Shown: positions 8,327-17,662, counted from the first letter of the stretch. The stretch is DNA of 64,000 nucleotides from Mucilaginibacter oryzae (GCF_003148845.1 NZ_QGHA01000004.1:450627-514626); one strand, 5' to 3'. Notes: a model not told the origin generated them from the sequence alone. Numbers and translations: made by a program.

Positions 8327-8491
8327 ATGATTTTTAAGAAGAGCAAGAAGCAAGTGTTTTGCTCTATGTACTATAAAAGAATATTTATAGGATTAATATA
8401 CATTTTTGTATTATTAGTAGTACATTTAATAGACATTTATCATTATGTTTGGATCAATAATGATCCTAAGCTTTACAGTAAAAAAAGATAA
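8327..8491 (+). CDS. Membrane-anchor ORF, probably the frameshifted 5' part of the next gene
   Basis: From ATG 8327 (or 8366) this frame encodes 54 residues with a basic N-terminus and one strong transmembrane helix (IFIGLIYIFVLLVVHLIDIY), then WINNDPKLYSKKR and a stop at 8489-8491. It overlaps the next ORF in another frame. The stop comes just after a run of seven A (8480-8486). With six A the frame would continue as SKKDKKEITLYTS into the downstream domain. The two ORFs are therefore most simply one membrane-anchored protein split by a one-base insertion, or joined by slippage. The region is distinctly more AT-rich than its flanks. Confidence 0.5.
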   Translation: MIFKKSKKQVFCSMYYKRIFIGLIYIFVLLVVHLIDIYHYVWINNDPKLYSKKR

Positions 8492-8960
8492 AAAGGAAAT
8501 TACCTTATACACTAGTAAGAGTAATTTAATTGATAACGAGCAGTATACGGGGTTGGAGGAGACGCCTTTATTTAAGGCTCAAATGGAAGGTCTAAAGAAA
8601 CAATATCCTGAACTCATTTTCAAAACATCACCGTCAGATTGTTATAACTGCCATGGAATGACATTTGCAAGTAGAAGGACAGGGATATATGATGCAGAAG
8701 AGGTTAAGAAAATATTAATGGATGATGAGTTTCATGAGATTCAGTTGGGAGACGTTTTAGCGGGAGATATTGCCGTATGGTACGATAAAAAAAATGGTGA
8801 CGCAGAACACTCTGGTTTTGTCATTTCAGTGCAACGAGATATACAACCAGTAGTGCCATTTGTAATAAGTAAATGGGGAATTACGTCAGAAGTAATACAT
8901 TCCGTATACTTAACTCCATACTCCAATACGGATATTAAATATTATAGGTGTAAATTATGA
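8445..8960 (+). CDS. Papain-like (NlpC/P60-superfamily-like) protein
   Basis: This frame encodes 171 residues if it starts at ATG 8445, but the first dozen residues are probably out-of-frame sequence. The body carries DCYNCHGMTFAS (about residues 66-77), GDVLAGDIAVWYD, AEHSGFVIS and ISKWGITSEVIHSVYLTPY, ending KYYRC. A Cys-x-x-x-His-Gly block, a GDI-xxW strand, an HSGFV block and a KWG...H block form the Cys/His layout of NlpC/P60 or CHAP-type peptidases and amidases. I cannot name the subfamily. With the preceding membrane helix restored, the domain would sit outside the inner membrane. Its TGA overlaps the next ATG (ATGA), so the cassette is coupled. Confidence 0.6.
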   Translation: MFGSIMILSFTVKKDKKEITLYTSKSNLIDNEQYTGLEETPLFKAQMEGLKKQYPELIFKTSPSDCYNCHGMTFASRRTGIYDAEEVKKILMDDEFHEIQLGDVLAGDIAVWYDKKNGDAEHSGFVISVQRDIQPVVPFVISKWGITSEVIHSVYLTPYSNTDIKYYRCKL

Positions 8961-9370
8961 ATACAAATAAAGAACAATTGGACTTAAGTACTTTAATGAA
9001 GTATCTAAGTTTTGCTAATACACCATCATATTTGTATAAGCACTACAAAGAAAATGATTCTATCGCGACTCTATCAAGCAGTTATTCAACTGATGCTATA
9101 GTAAGTGATTTTATGGCAATTGTTAATACGGAAAGGCGAACAATAGAAGATTTAACATTACTATATTCTTTTATAATCGCTTTGACATTTAAACCTACAG
9201 AGCAAGTCAACTTTTTCTTTAAACAATTGAAGGATGCGCCGTTGAGATGGGCTGAAAAAATTGCCTCTATATATTTCGCAAATAATTCATCTGAAGTGTG
9301 TGATTATAATATAGTGTCTGAAAATATTAGTTTCCAGAAAGATTTAAAAGTAAACACTGAAATATTTTAA
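8957..9370 (+). CDS. Unrecognised 137-residue helical protein (cassette gene 2)
   Basis: I do not recognise this protein. It has no signal peptide or membrane helix. It is predicted from its composition to be mostly alpha-helical, with a conspicuous stretch around residues 55-90 (ERRTIEDLTLLYSFIIALTF, then QVNFFFKQLKDAPLRWAEKI). Translation starts within the stop of the papain-like gene (ATGA overlap) and ends 2 bp before the next start, so the three genes form one tightly packed unit. Codon use is AT-rich (many ATA, TTA, AAT) and unlike the flanking housekeeping genes, which suggests transfer. A partner or immunity role for the neighbouring enzyme is a guess from the layout only. Confidence 0.65.
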   Translation: MNTNKEQLDLSTLMKYLSFANTPSYLYKHYKENDSIATLSSSYSTDAIVSDFMAIVNTERRTIEDLTLLYSFIIALTFKPTEQVNFFFKQLKDAPLRWAEKIASIYFANNSSEVCDYNIVSENISFQKDLKVNTEIF

Positions 9371-9372
9371 AT

Positions 9373-9759
9373 ATGTATTTACAATCGCTATTGGTTGCAG
9401 AAGAGGGTTTAAGAGATTATAATAGCAATAAGATATCTTTAATAAATATCATAGATTCAGTATCTGCTACTGCTTTTCCATTGTCTCTTGAAAAATTTGT
9501 AGTCTTTGCTTTGGCTTACAGAGAAGCAACTGATTTAGAGATATACCAGTTCTCAGGTACATTATTTATATATAATAATGATGAGCTTTTAAAGTCTTCC
9601 GATTTTAACTTTAAATTTGGAGAGAAAAATGTTATGAGATATTTATCTCGTTGGAGCGGTGTTGTATTTCAATCGCCAGGTACATGTCGAATTGTAATGA
9701 AATTTGAAAACGGCACAACGAAAGAAGTTTATTTTGAATTAAAAAAAATCGATAAGTGA
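9373..9759 (+). CDS. Small beta-rich protein, DUF6941-like (cassette gene 3)
   Basis: The 128-residue product begins MYLQSLLVAEEGLRDYNSNK and continues with KISLINIIDSVSATAFPLSL, a block resembling the SLINI...FP pattern of DUF6941 proteins. The rest alternates short hydrophobic strands (IYQFSGTLFIYN, WSGVVFQSPGTCRIVMKFEN) ending in KEVYFELKKI, consistent with a small beta sandwich. The function of that family is unknown to me and the match is by eye. It is the last gene of the AT-rich cassette, 2 bp after gene 2, and lacks a signal peptide, so it should be cytoplasmic. Confidence 0.6.
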   Translation: MYLQSLLVAEEGLRDYNSNKISLINIIDSVSATAFPLSLEKFVVFALAYREATDLEIYQFSGTLFIYNNDELLKSSDFNFKFGEKNVMRYLSRWSGVVFQSPGTCRIVMKFENGTTKEVYFELKKIDK

Positions 9760-9874
9760 TTTATCGGAATCTAAGGCAAATGCTCTTGCCTTAGATTGTT
9801 CGATCCTTTGCTGATGCACGTATGCCATGTGTATTTCATAGGAATAGTATTGAATTGTTAAGTAACCAGATTGC

Positions 9875-9910
9875 CCCGCTACCGCAAGCGAGGACGCTTG
9901 CGGTAGCGGG
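9875..9910. repeat. REP-like perfect hairpin
   Basis: A perfect 16-bp inverted repeat, CCCGCTACCGCAAGCG-agga-CGCTTGCGGTAGCGGG, lies between the end of the AT-rich cassette and the convergent lipoprotein gene. There is no T-run, so it is not a classic terminator. The same 15-bp half-site recurs at 10471-10485 on the other side of the lipoprotein gene. Confidence 0.8.
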
Positions 9911-9919
9911 AGTATTGCG

Positions 9920-10432
9920 CTAAAGCTCCATCTTTACTACGCGAATTTTATTAATCAAATCGGTTCGCGTAGTTAAGCCCTCTTTTTTCAACTTATCTAC
10001 TACTATGTTAAACATAGGCTGTTTTTTTTCTATGTCAAATTCGTTGTTGTTGTTTGTTACGATATATAAGTCAATGAAAGTTTGATTTCCCTCTCTTACT
10101 GTGCAAACATTCATTCGAATAGCGTGCTCAATTGATCCAATCTCCCCGGATTTTAATAAATGTGGTTGATAGGTTCCCGATTGAATAATTTCGTTGTTGT
10201 ATCCGTAAGCAAACCACGTTCCATTGGGAACGCCGTTTAAAAACGAAGTTTTGCCAGAAACCTGTCCGGTGATAAATTTCGATACGGCCACGCCGGTATA
10301 TGGAACATTGGTGTTATTGGATATAAAATACATATTGCTCTTTATTACCATGTCGTCAATTTGCACATCCTTAACTGAGCATCCCGTAATAATTAAGAAC
10401 GTAATAAAAATTATCTCTTTTATTTTTTTCAT
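9920..10432 (-). CDS. Lipoprotein with MORN/YwqK-like repeat
   Basis: The 170-residue product starts with a lipoprotein signal (lipobox ITGC, Cys18). Residues about 45-90 read YTGVAVSKFITGQVSGKTSF followed by LNGVPNGTWFAYGYNNEIIQ and SGTYQ, the layout of MORN-variant repeats found in YwqK-family proteins. The C-terminal half is unfamiliar. It should be a membrane-anchored surface or periplasmic protein of unknown role. The gene sits alone, AT-rich, and is bracketed by two copies of the CCGCTACCGCAAGCG repeat, which marks it as part of the accessory island. Confidence 0.7.
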   Translation of the reverse strand: MKKIKEIIFITFLIITGCSVKDVQIDDMVIKSNMYFISNNTNVPYTGVAVSKFITGQVSGKTSFLNGVPNGTWFAYGYNNEIIQSGTYQPHLLKSGEIGSIEHAIRMNVCTVREGNQTFIDLYIVTNNNNEFDIEKKQPMFNIVVDKLKKEGLTTRTDLINKIRVVKMEL

Positions 10433-10470
10433 AGATCATCTTCAAAAAGAAAATTGAGCATTTGCTATAT

Positions 10471-10560
10471 CCGCTACCGCAAGCGTCCCCGATTGTGGGC
10501 GCTATGCTAAGCTGTACGCCCCCCCTCAGCAGCTTATTGACCTAATCTCGGGCAACAAGC
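10471..10560. repeat. REP half-site and adjoining repeat-like segment
   Basis: CCGCTACCGCAAGCG (10471-10485) matches the arm of the hairpin at 9875-9910, followed by GTCCCC instead of the second arm. The next 75 bp contain one open frame (RYAKLYAPPQQLIDLISGNK) that runs into the 3' end of the next lipoprotein gene on the other strand. I see no start codon or matching gene, so I treat it as part of a dispersed element or a remnant. Confidence 0.45.
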
Positions 10561-10567
10561 GAGGTAT

Positions 10568-11191
10568 CTATTCATTAGCCCTGTTTTTACTAACCATTTG
10601 CATCGCTTTTACTTTTAAACCCTGGGCTTCGTTTGCGAGATTGGCCGCGCTTTTTAAATCCGGCAGACTTTCAAATTGATAGCGCTCTATGATCGGCAAG
10701 GTAACGGCCAGTTTTAAAGCAAGGTGATAGTCGCCCACCTTTATCCTGTTGCTATCAATATGGTTTACCAAAATTGAGAACTGGTTTATGGTGTCCTGGT
10801 ACTTATGTCGGCTTTGATCTATCATCTCCCTGAAATGAGCCCTCAAAACAGTGTCTTTGATATTCAATAAAAGGTCGCCTGCCGACCTGTAATACTCCAA
10901 CGATTTCCCGTTGTACATGTCAAACTGTTTCAGGCTGTCAGCGGCTCCGTCATCAAAATGCCGGATCAAATCTTCCAACTTGCGCAGTTCGGGCCGTTTT
11001 AGCAATTGGTTAGCATAAATATCATCAATCAGGTTAGCCCCTCTCGAACCTTTTATGGCTGAAAGATCAGTGCTATCATCCGGTATCGACTTAGTAATAT
11101 CTTTACGTAACCGGGTATTATCATTTTTGGCATTGTTACAGGCAGTACAGATAAATAAAAGTATTGCGGGCAATAAGGTATTAATTTTCAT
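10568..11191 (-). CDS. Hypothetical helical lipoprotein
   Basis: The 207-residue product has a lipoprotein signal peptide with Cys18 in the lipobox CTAC. The mature part is charged and apparently helical: RGANLIDDIYANQLLKRPEL, LRKLEDLIRHFDDGAADSLK, IDQSRHKYQDTINQFSILVN, and a final helical pair. I do not recognise a family. The regular helices suggest a bundle, perhaps a small adaptor in the periplasm. It is divergent from the DUF3050 gene and separated from the YwqK-like lipoprotein by the repeat segment. Confidence 0.65.
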   Translation of the reverse strand: MKINTLLPAILLFICTACNNAKNDNTRLRKDITKSIPDDSTDLSAIKGSRGANLIDDIYANQLLKRPELRKLEDLIRHFDDGAADSLKQFDMYNGKSLEYYRSAGDLLLNIKDTVLRAHFREMIDQSRHKYQDTINQFSILVNHIDSNRIKVGDYHLALKLAVTLPIIERYQFESLPDLKSAANLANEAQGLKVKAMQMVSKNRANE

Positions 11192-11252
11192 GGTTGAATA
11201 TAAAACATTGCTACCGATTACTCAAAATGATTGTGCCCCGAATAAGGGTTAA

Positions 11253-12274
<1,022 letters not shown>

Positions 12275-12275
<1 letters not shown>

Positions 12276-13111
12276 TACAGCTTATTCAATTCATCCATCA
12301 GCACCTTGCTGTACTTGTTAAAATAGCGCCTCACCCCAAAACCCATTACCGTTTGGATGCCCCTGGTAGCGTTGGTTAAAAACACCTCATCGGCTTCGTA
12401 CAAAATATCGGGATTGATCTGGGCTTCGGTTAGGGGGATATTGTTTTCTTCGGCCAGTTTAATCACTACCTGGCGCATTACGCCTTCCACACACCCCTCG
12501 CTTAAAGCAGGCGTATACAAATGATTTTGGTAATTAATAAAGATATTGGAGCTGCTGGCCTCGCATAAATTGCCGTTTTGGTTCAACAGAAAAACATCAT
12601 CAAGCCTGTTTTGCGTTTTATGGATGCCCGCCATCACATAAATAAGCGAGTTGCAGGTTTTTATGTTGGATAGGTAATTACATGGCTTGGGCAAATCGGC
12701 AAAAACATCCATAATAAGCCCGCGCTCGTTTAAAAAATAGCGGGGCTCCTCGCTGGGGTTCAGTTCCAGGCAGTAACCCATTTTGTTTTGGCTTGGCGTG
12801 TAAAGGCCTTCGGCATCGCGGTAAACAGTAAGGCGCAGCCTGCCATGCTTAACTCTGTTACGGCGGGCCAGTTCGGTCACTATCTCGTTTAAAAACCAGG
12901 TATCCATTTGCGAGTACCCGTCAATTTTGAGGGCTTTCATGCCGCGCTGCAGCCGGTCGGCATGCAGTTCGGCAAATTTCAGTTTTCCCTTCATCAGCCG
13001 CATACTTTCAAACAGGCCGTCGCCATATTTAAAGCCCCGGTTACCGACGCTCAACAGCGGTGTGTTTTGCGGAAAATATTCGCCGTTAAAATTGATGAAT
13101 ACGGGCATCAT
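12275..13111 (-). CDS. Class IV aminotransferase, probably aminodeoxychorismate lyase
   Basis: This 278-residue PLP enzyme of fold type IV starts VFINFNGEYFPQNTPLLSVG and continues GFKYGDGLFESMRLM, typical of PabC/BCAT. The catalytic lysine is in NIKTCNSLIYVMAG and the phosphate-binding block is EASSSNIFI. Length and the short N-terminus fit 4-amino-4-deoxychorismate lyase, which releases 4-aminobenzoate for folate; a D-amino acid or branched-chain aminotransferase cannot be excluded. A pabB gene lies elsewhere in this window (26303), which favours PabC. The first two codons are both ATG; either may be used. It is 65 bp downstream of the RluA-type gene on the same strand. Confidence 0.8.
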
Positions 13112-13176
13112 GTTATAAACAGGTATAATCTAAAGGCTGCTGGTTAATTGTTAAATGGCTGTTTCTGTTAAACGTA

Positions 13177-14214
13177 TTATTCCCTGTTGTCGGTATCGCT
13201 GTACCTTCGCCATTTGGCCAGTACAGCTTCAAAATCGGCCGGTAGGGGCGATTCGAAGTGCACCTGTTTTTTTAATGTAGGGTGTAAAAAGCCTAAAGTC
13301 TGCGCGTGCAGCGCCTGCCTCGGCATCAGCGCGAAACAGTTTTCAACAAACTGTTTGTACTTGCTGAAGCTGGTACCCTTTAAAATCTTATCGCCGCCGT
13401 AAGTAGCGTCGCTAAACAGCGGGTGACCAATATGCCGCATATGCGCCCTGATCTGGTGGGTACGCCCGGTTTCCAGCTGACATTCTATCAGCGTAACATA
13501 GCCCATCCGCTCCAAAACCTTATAGTGCGTTACAGACCATTTGCCTTTTTCCGGGTCATCATATATCGACATTACCCTTCTATCGGCCACACTGCGGCCA
13601 ATATAGCCGGTTACGGTGCCATCTTCAGGTAAATCGCCCCAAACCAGCGCTATGTATTTACGGGTAATGGTATGCTCAAAAAACTGTTTAGCAAGCCAGG
13701 TCATGGCGCGTTCGTTTTTACTGATAAGCAGTAACCCCGAAGTATCTTTATCAATACGGTGTACCAGGCCGGGCCTGCCATCATTACCAGGCAGAGTAGG
13801 TAACTGCTGAAAATGATAAACCAGGGCGTTTACCAGCGTACCTGTGTAGTTGTTATAGCCGGGATGTACCACCATGCCCGGTTCCTTATCAACCACCAGC
13901 ACATCATCATCTTCATAAATAATATTGATGGGGATGTTTTCCGGATATACTTCCGTATCGCGCGGCGGGTGAGGCAAAACCACCGAGATCACATCCAGGG
14001 GTTTTACTTTATAGCTGGATTTGATGGTTTTATCGTTCACCAGCACGTTGCCCAGCTCAATGGCGTTCTGGATGCGGTTGCGCGAGGCATTCTCCACCCG
14101 GTGCATCAAAAACTTATCAATACGCAAAAGCGACTGCCCCTTATCAACAACTATGCGCAGGTGTTCATAAAGGTCCTGTTCTTCCTGTTCAACAAGTTCG
14201 GGTTCGTATGCCAT
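13177..14214 (-). CDS. RluA/RluD-family rRNA pseudouridine synthase
   Basis: The 345-residue protein has an N-terminal S4 RNA-binding domain (about residues 30-90, RIDKFLMHRVENASRNRIQN) and an RluA-type catalytic domain with the signature HRIDKDTSGLLL around residue 155, in which the aspartate is the nucleophile. ALVWGDLPEDG, LETGRTHQIRAHM and HPLFSDATYGG follow as expected. It converts uridines to pseudouridine, probably in 23S rRNA as RluD does, although the exact site cannot be read from sequence. The start ATG 14214 lies 8 bp after a -7 box, so the leader is very short. Confidence 0.93.
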   Translation of the reverse strand: MAYEPELVEQEEQDLYEHLRIVVDKGQSLLRIDKFLMHRVENASRNRIQNAIELGNVLVNDKTIKSSYKVKPLDVISVVLPHPPRDTEVYPENIPINIIYEDDDVLVVDKEPGMVVHPGYNNYTGTLVNALVYHFQQLPTLPGNDGRPGLVHRIDKDTSGLLLISKNERAMTWLAKQFFEHTITRKYIALVWGDLPEDGTVTGYIGRSVADRRVMSIYDDPEKGKWSVTHYKVLERMGYVTLIECQLETGRTHQIRAHMRHIGHPLFSDATYGGDKILKGTSFSKYKQFVENCFALMPRQALHAQTLGFLHPTLKKQVHFESPLPADFEAVLAKWRRYSDTDNRE

Positions 14215-14222
14215 TTGAGGCG

Positions 14223-14230
14223 CAAAAGTA
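14223..14230 (-). promoter_or_regulatory. -7 box for the RluA-type gene
   Basis: The minus strand reads TACTTTTG, exact for TAnnTTTG, and ends 8 nt before ATG 14214. The transcript would have almost no leader. Confidence 0.6.
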
Positions 14231-14289
14231 ATCGTTTTTTGTGGTTCGTTAAGCGTAATATTGCAATAGCATTAAGGCGATATTATTTT

Positions 14290-15192
14290 ATGAACATCGA
14301 TCTGGAAATTTTCAGCCCCGTACAGCCCATCAGCAACCCCATGTTTGATGCCCGGGGGGTGAAGGTTTTAATTAAACGCGATGACCTGATCCACCCCATG
14401 ATATCGGGCAATAAATGGCGCAAACTTAAATACGTACTTAAAAGGGCACAGCATCAGCACAAAATACACCTGGTAACCTTTGGCGGCGCATACTCCAATC
14501 ACCTGCTGGCAACCGCTGCCGCGGCGGCCAGGTTCGGCTTTAAAAGCACCGGCATAGTGCGGGGCGAGCAGGTTGATAACGACACCTTATTTTTATGCCG
14601 TCTGCATGGGATGCAACTGCAATTTACCAACAGGGACAGCTATCGGGATAAACCGGCATTGTTTCAGCAATTTTTTGGTAACAACGGGCAGGCTTTTTTT
14701 ATTGATGAAGGTGGAGCATCGGCCGAAGGGGCTTTGGGTTGCAGCGAACTGGTAGATGAATTGCCCGAAACCTACGATCATATCTTTTGCGCCTGCGGAA
14801 CCGGCACCACGGCGGCAGGCATCATCAACGGCTTAGGCAATCATCAGCTTAAAACGAAATTTAATGCGGTGCCTGTATTTAAAAACGGCGGTTTCATTAA
14901 AAATGAGATCGACAGGTTTTTAACAGTCGCCGCTGATTTTAACGTTCACACCGGCTACCATTTTGGGGGATATGGAAAAGCAAACGATGAACTGATCAAC
15001 TTCATTAAAAAGTTTGTGGCCGACACCGGTATCCTGATTGAACCGGTTTATACCGGCAAAATGATGTACGCGTTATTTGACCAGGTTGAAAAAGGCGCGT
15101 TTAAGCCGGGGAGCAAAATTTTAGCCGTACACAGCGGCGGAATCTGGGGGTTATTGGGGATGAAGGAAAAGTTTGACCGATGGTCTTTTTGA
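14290..15192 (+). CDS. ACC deaminase / D-cysteine desulfhydrase-like PLP enzyme
   Basis: The 300-residue protein is a fold-type II PLP enzyme of the 1-aminocyclopropane-1-carboxylate deaminase/D-cysteine desulfhydrase family. Visible blocks are VKVLIKRDDLIHPMISGNKW with the PLP lysine in GNKWRKL (about residue 44), VTFGGAYSNHLLATAAAAAR, and the glycine loop CGTGTTAAG, ending HSGGIWGLLG. Members break down small amino acids to ammonia and an oxo acid; which substrate is used here is unclear. I start at ATG 14290. The frame is open back to 13813, but that stretch is antisense to the RluA-type gene and is only a shadow. Confidence 0.88.
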   Translation: MNIDLEIFSPVQPISNPMFDARGVKVLIKRDDLIHPMISGNKWRKLKYVLKRAQHQHKIHLVTFGGAYSNHLLATAAAAARFGFKSTGIVRGEQVDNDTLFLCRLHGMQLQFTNRDSYRDKPALFQQFFGNNGQAFFIDEGGASAEGALGCSELVDELPETYDHIFCACGTGTTAAGIINGLGNHQLKTKFNAVPVFKNGGFIKNEIDRFLTVAADFNVHTGYHFGGYGKANDELINFIKKFVADTGILIEPVYTGKMMYALFDQVEKGAFKPGSKILAVHSGGIWGLLGMKEKFDRWSF

Positions 15193-15201
15193 TTGCGTTG
15201 A

Positions 15202-15308
15202 TTTTGTCTGAACCGAAATTTATCGAATTAAGAAATTACCAGAATTTTAAAGCGGTTAGCAAATTCCATAAATTCTAATAATTCCCCCAAATTCGAGTTC
15301 AGACAAAA
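15202..15308. repeat. Inverted degenerate-word repeat (TTTTGTCTGAAC type)
   Basis: TTTTGTCTGAAC (15202-15213) and its complement GTTCAGACAAAA (15297-15308) bound a stretch built of GAATT/AATTC words that pair imperfectly across the centre. A further CGGTTCAGA half-site occurs at about 15352-15360, next to the histidine kinase stop codon. The outer 12-mer pair is perfect. Confidence 0.75.
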
Positions 15309-15360
15309 GAAGCGAAACAAAATCCCGTAATCCAAAAATCCTCCCAAATCCCGGTTCAGA

Positions 15361-17388
15361 TTACGCATCCATATTGATCGGTATTTCAAAATAAAACGTC
15401 GATCCCTTTCCATACTCACTTTCCACCCATAATTTTCCGTTGTGTCGGGTTACTATCTCATTGCAGATATACAGGCCGATCCCCAGGCCCGACATGTGTG
15501 AAGCCAGATTTTCGACCCGGTAAAACCTCGAAAAAACACGATCTAACTGATCGGGCTGGATACCGATACCAAAATCCTGTACCGAAACCCTGAATTTATC
15601 GCCGTTCACACCTGCCGTAATGATTACCTCATCGGCTTTAGGCGAATATTTAACCGCGTTGGTGATCAGGTTTATGATAACCTGCTCAATACGCTGGCTG
15701 TCGCCGTTTATAAACAGTGTTTCAAATGGCATATTAAAAATAAGCCGGTGCGACGGGTTGGTTTGCTGCAAAATTTCGCGTAAATCGGTAAGCAGCCTCA
15801 CCACATCAAAACCGGTATAAGTAAACGGGAGCTTACCGGTTTGAATTTTGGTAACATCCAGCAAATCCGATATCAGCGTGGTTAATTTACCAACCTGGTC
15901 AAGCGCTTTGCCTACAAGCACCTTATTTTTTTCATCGGCTACTAAATTCCGTTCTATAATTTGCAGATAGCCTTTCAGGCTGGTAACGGGGGTACGCAAT
16001 TCGTGACTGGCAAGACCTATAAACTCGTCCTTTTTTTCGTTAAGCTGCTTAATATCCTCGTAAAGTTTGGCGTTGTCAAGCGCAACAGCTGCCTGGGCAG
16101 ATACGGCCACCACAAGCTGCTCATGCTCGTGGGTAAACTTAGCCGGTTCGGGGTGGCCAAAAAACAAGCCGCCTATCACCTTGCCCGATTTTGCCCTCAC
16201 CGGCACCGCCAGGTAACTCACTACCGGCAAATGCCCTGCAGGTTTGCCAAAATGCGGATCATTTTTTCCGTAACGCGCATCTTTGGTGATATCGTCAACC
16301 CTTACCGCGCCCTCACCGCTAAACGTAGGGTGAAAAACTGCTGTATTACGGGGCATCTCCAGGTTTTCGAAAGCCTCACGCGGGGCGCCCGATAAGGTGA
16401 ACAGCTTATATGATTCGCCCTTTTCATCAATAAGGTTATGAAAAAAAGCGCCGAACTGTGCGCCGCAGAGTTGCGTGGTAGCATCGGTAACCTTTTGCAG
16501 GATGTTCTGGATATCCAGTTCGGCCGAGATCACCTGCCCTATGGTGTTCAAAATCTCCAACCGCTCGGCATATTGCCGCGTACGCTCTTCGGCCTCTTTT
16601 TGCCTGCGTATATCCCGTATTATTTTTGAGGCGCCAATTACCCGGTTGTTGCTATCCCTCATGGGCGATACGGTAAGTGAAATTCTCACCTCATCGCCGT
16701 TTTTGGCTTTGCGTACGGTTTCAAAATGTTCAACGCGTTCGTTAGCTTTTATTTTTGAAACGATAAGCTTTTCTTCATCATACCTGTCTTCGGGCATTAA
16801 CTGGAAAATATGTTTTCCGATGATCTCTTCTTCCGTGTAGCCAAACAGGCGTTGCGCGGCATTATTCCAGCTGGTAATTATCCCATCCAGTGTTTTACTG
16901 ATAATCGGGTCTTCCGACGAATCGATAATCGAGGCCAGCATCGCCTTTCGCGACTCATGGCTTTTTTGCGCCGTAACATCAACCAGCATGCTAACCGCGC
17001 CAATCAGTTCCTGTTTTTCATTAAAACGCGGCCGCGGGGTAGGTAAAATATACCTGATGGTGCGATCGCCGCGTTCAATTATAAGCTCCTCGCCGATAAC
17101 AGCCACACCCGTTTGCAGGGTACGCCCCATGGGCGATTGTTCATAAGACAGCACGGTGCCATCGGTACGAAAAAGCTTCCAATCCATAAACCACTTGTCG
17201 CGACCAATATGTGGTGGCCTTCCCCATAACTCAACGGCGGCTTTATTAAATGAAACTATATAGCCATCCTTGTCGCAGGTATATACCGCAATGGGCAAAT
17301 CTTCGAGCAGGTCCCAGGCTTCAGTACCGGCAAGCGTTGCCTTTAAGGCTGTTTTGGTTTGATAGGCTGACGATGGTTCTACTCCCAT
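15361..17388 (-). CDS. Soluble PAS-PAS-GAF sensor histidine kinase
   Basis: The 675-residue protein has no transmembrane segment. Two PAS domains (about residues 25-140 and 148-265; DLPIAVYTCDKDGYIVSFNK and SEDPIISKTLDGIITSWNNA) precede a GAF domain (280-440). The HisKA box GLASHELRTPVTSLKGYL places the phospho-acceptor at His462. The HATPase part shows the N box (NLITNAVKYSP), G1 (DFGIGI), F and G2 (SGLGIGLYIC) boxes. It therefore senses a cytoplasmic signal and phosphorylates a partner; no response regulator is adjacent, so it is an orphan kinase. The gene stands alone between two repeat-rich spacers. Confidence 0.93.
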   Translation of the reverse strand: MGVEPSSAYQTKTALKATLAGTEAWDLLEDLPIAVYTCDKDGYIVSFNKAAVELWGRPPHIGRDKWFMDWKLFRTDGTVLSYEQSPMGRTLQTGVAVIGEELIIERGDRTIRYILPTPRPRFNEKQELIGAVSMLVDVTAQKSHESRKAMLASIIDSSEDPIISKTLDGIITSWNNAAQRLFGYTEEEIIGKHIFQLMPEDRYDEEKLIVSKIKANERVEHFETVRKAKNGDEVRISLTVSPMRDSNNRVIGASKIIRDIRRQKEAEERTRQYAERLEILNTIGQVISAELDIQNILQKVTDATTQLCGAQFGAFFHNLIDEKGESYKLFTLSGAPREAFENLEMPRNTAVFHPTFSGEGAVRVDDITKDARYGKNDPHFGKPAGHLPVVSYLAVPVRAKSGKVIGGLFFGHPEPAKFTHEHEQLVVAVSAQAAVALDNAKLYEDIKQLNEKKDEFIGLASHELRTPVTSLKGYLQIIERNLVADEKNKVLVGKALDQVGKLTTLISDLLDVTKIQTGKLPFTYTGFDVVRLLTDLREILQQTNPSHRLIFNMPFETLFINGDSQRIEQVIINLITNAVKYSPKADEVIITAGVNGDKFRVSVQDFGIGIQPDQLDRVFSRFYRVENLASHMSGLGIGLYICNEIVTRHNGKLWVESEYGKGSTFYFEIPINMDA

Positions 17389-17662
17389 ATTTTCACTGGT
17401 ACCCCACTTTAATTATGCAGTGCTGCTAAATTAAATAATAAAATAACCAACCAATAAAAGAATTTAATCGAAAGGAAACTCCTGGTGAGGTGATTAATTG
17501 CTATAAGATACATACAATCAACATTGAAGTATGTTTGAGCGGGCTTCATAAAATCGCTCTTAAAAAATCATCAATGCTCACCAGGCGTTACCCCAAATTT
17601 TGTTCCGCTGGCACCACCTCTATATAAGCCGGGCAAGTGGTTTGGTTTTTAGGAGGCGTAAA

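Noticed and set aside
8480..8490. Programmed -1 ribosomal frameshift at A7 G
   Set aside because: The shift needed to join the two ORFs is +1 (or -2), not -1, so the classic dnaX-type slip would not restore the frame; insertion or slippage in transcription fits better.
10486..10567. Short plus-strand ORF RYAKLYAPPQQLIDLISGNK
   Set aside because: There is no start codon, and it runs into a gene on the other strand; only its repeat nature is reported.
13813..14289. 5' extension of the ACC deaminase-like frame
   Set aside because: It is antisense to the RluA-type gene, and the family start MNIDLEIFSPVQPISNPM begins at 14290.
17540..17645. Coding-like pieces on the minus strand (GLYRGGASGTKFGVTPG, SIDDFLRAIL)
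   Set aside because: They are in two frames with no start and no family I could name; a decayed gene end is possible but unsupported.
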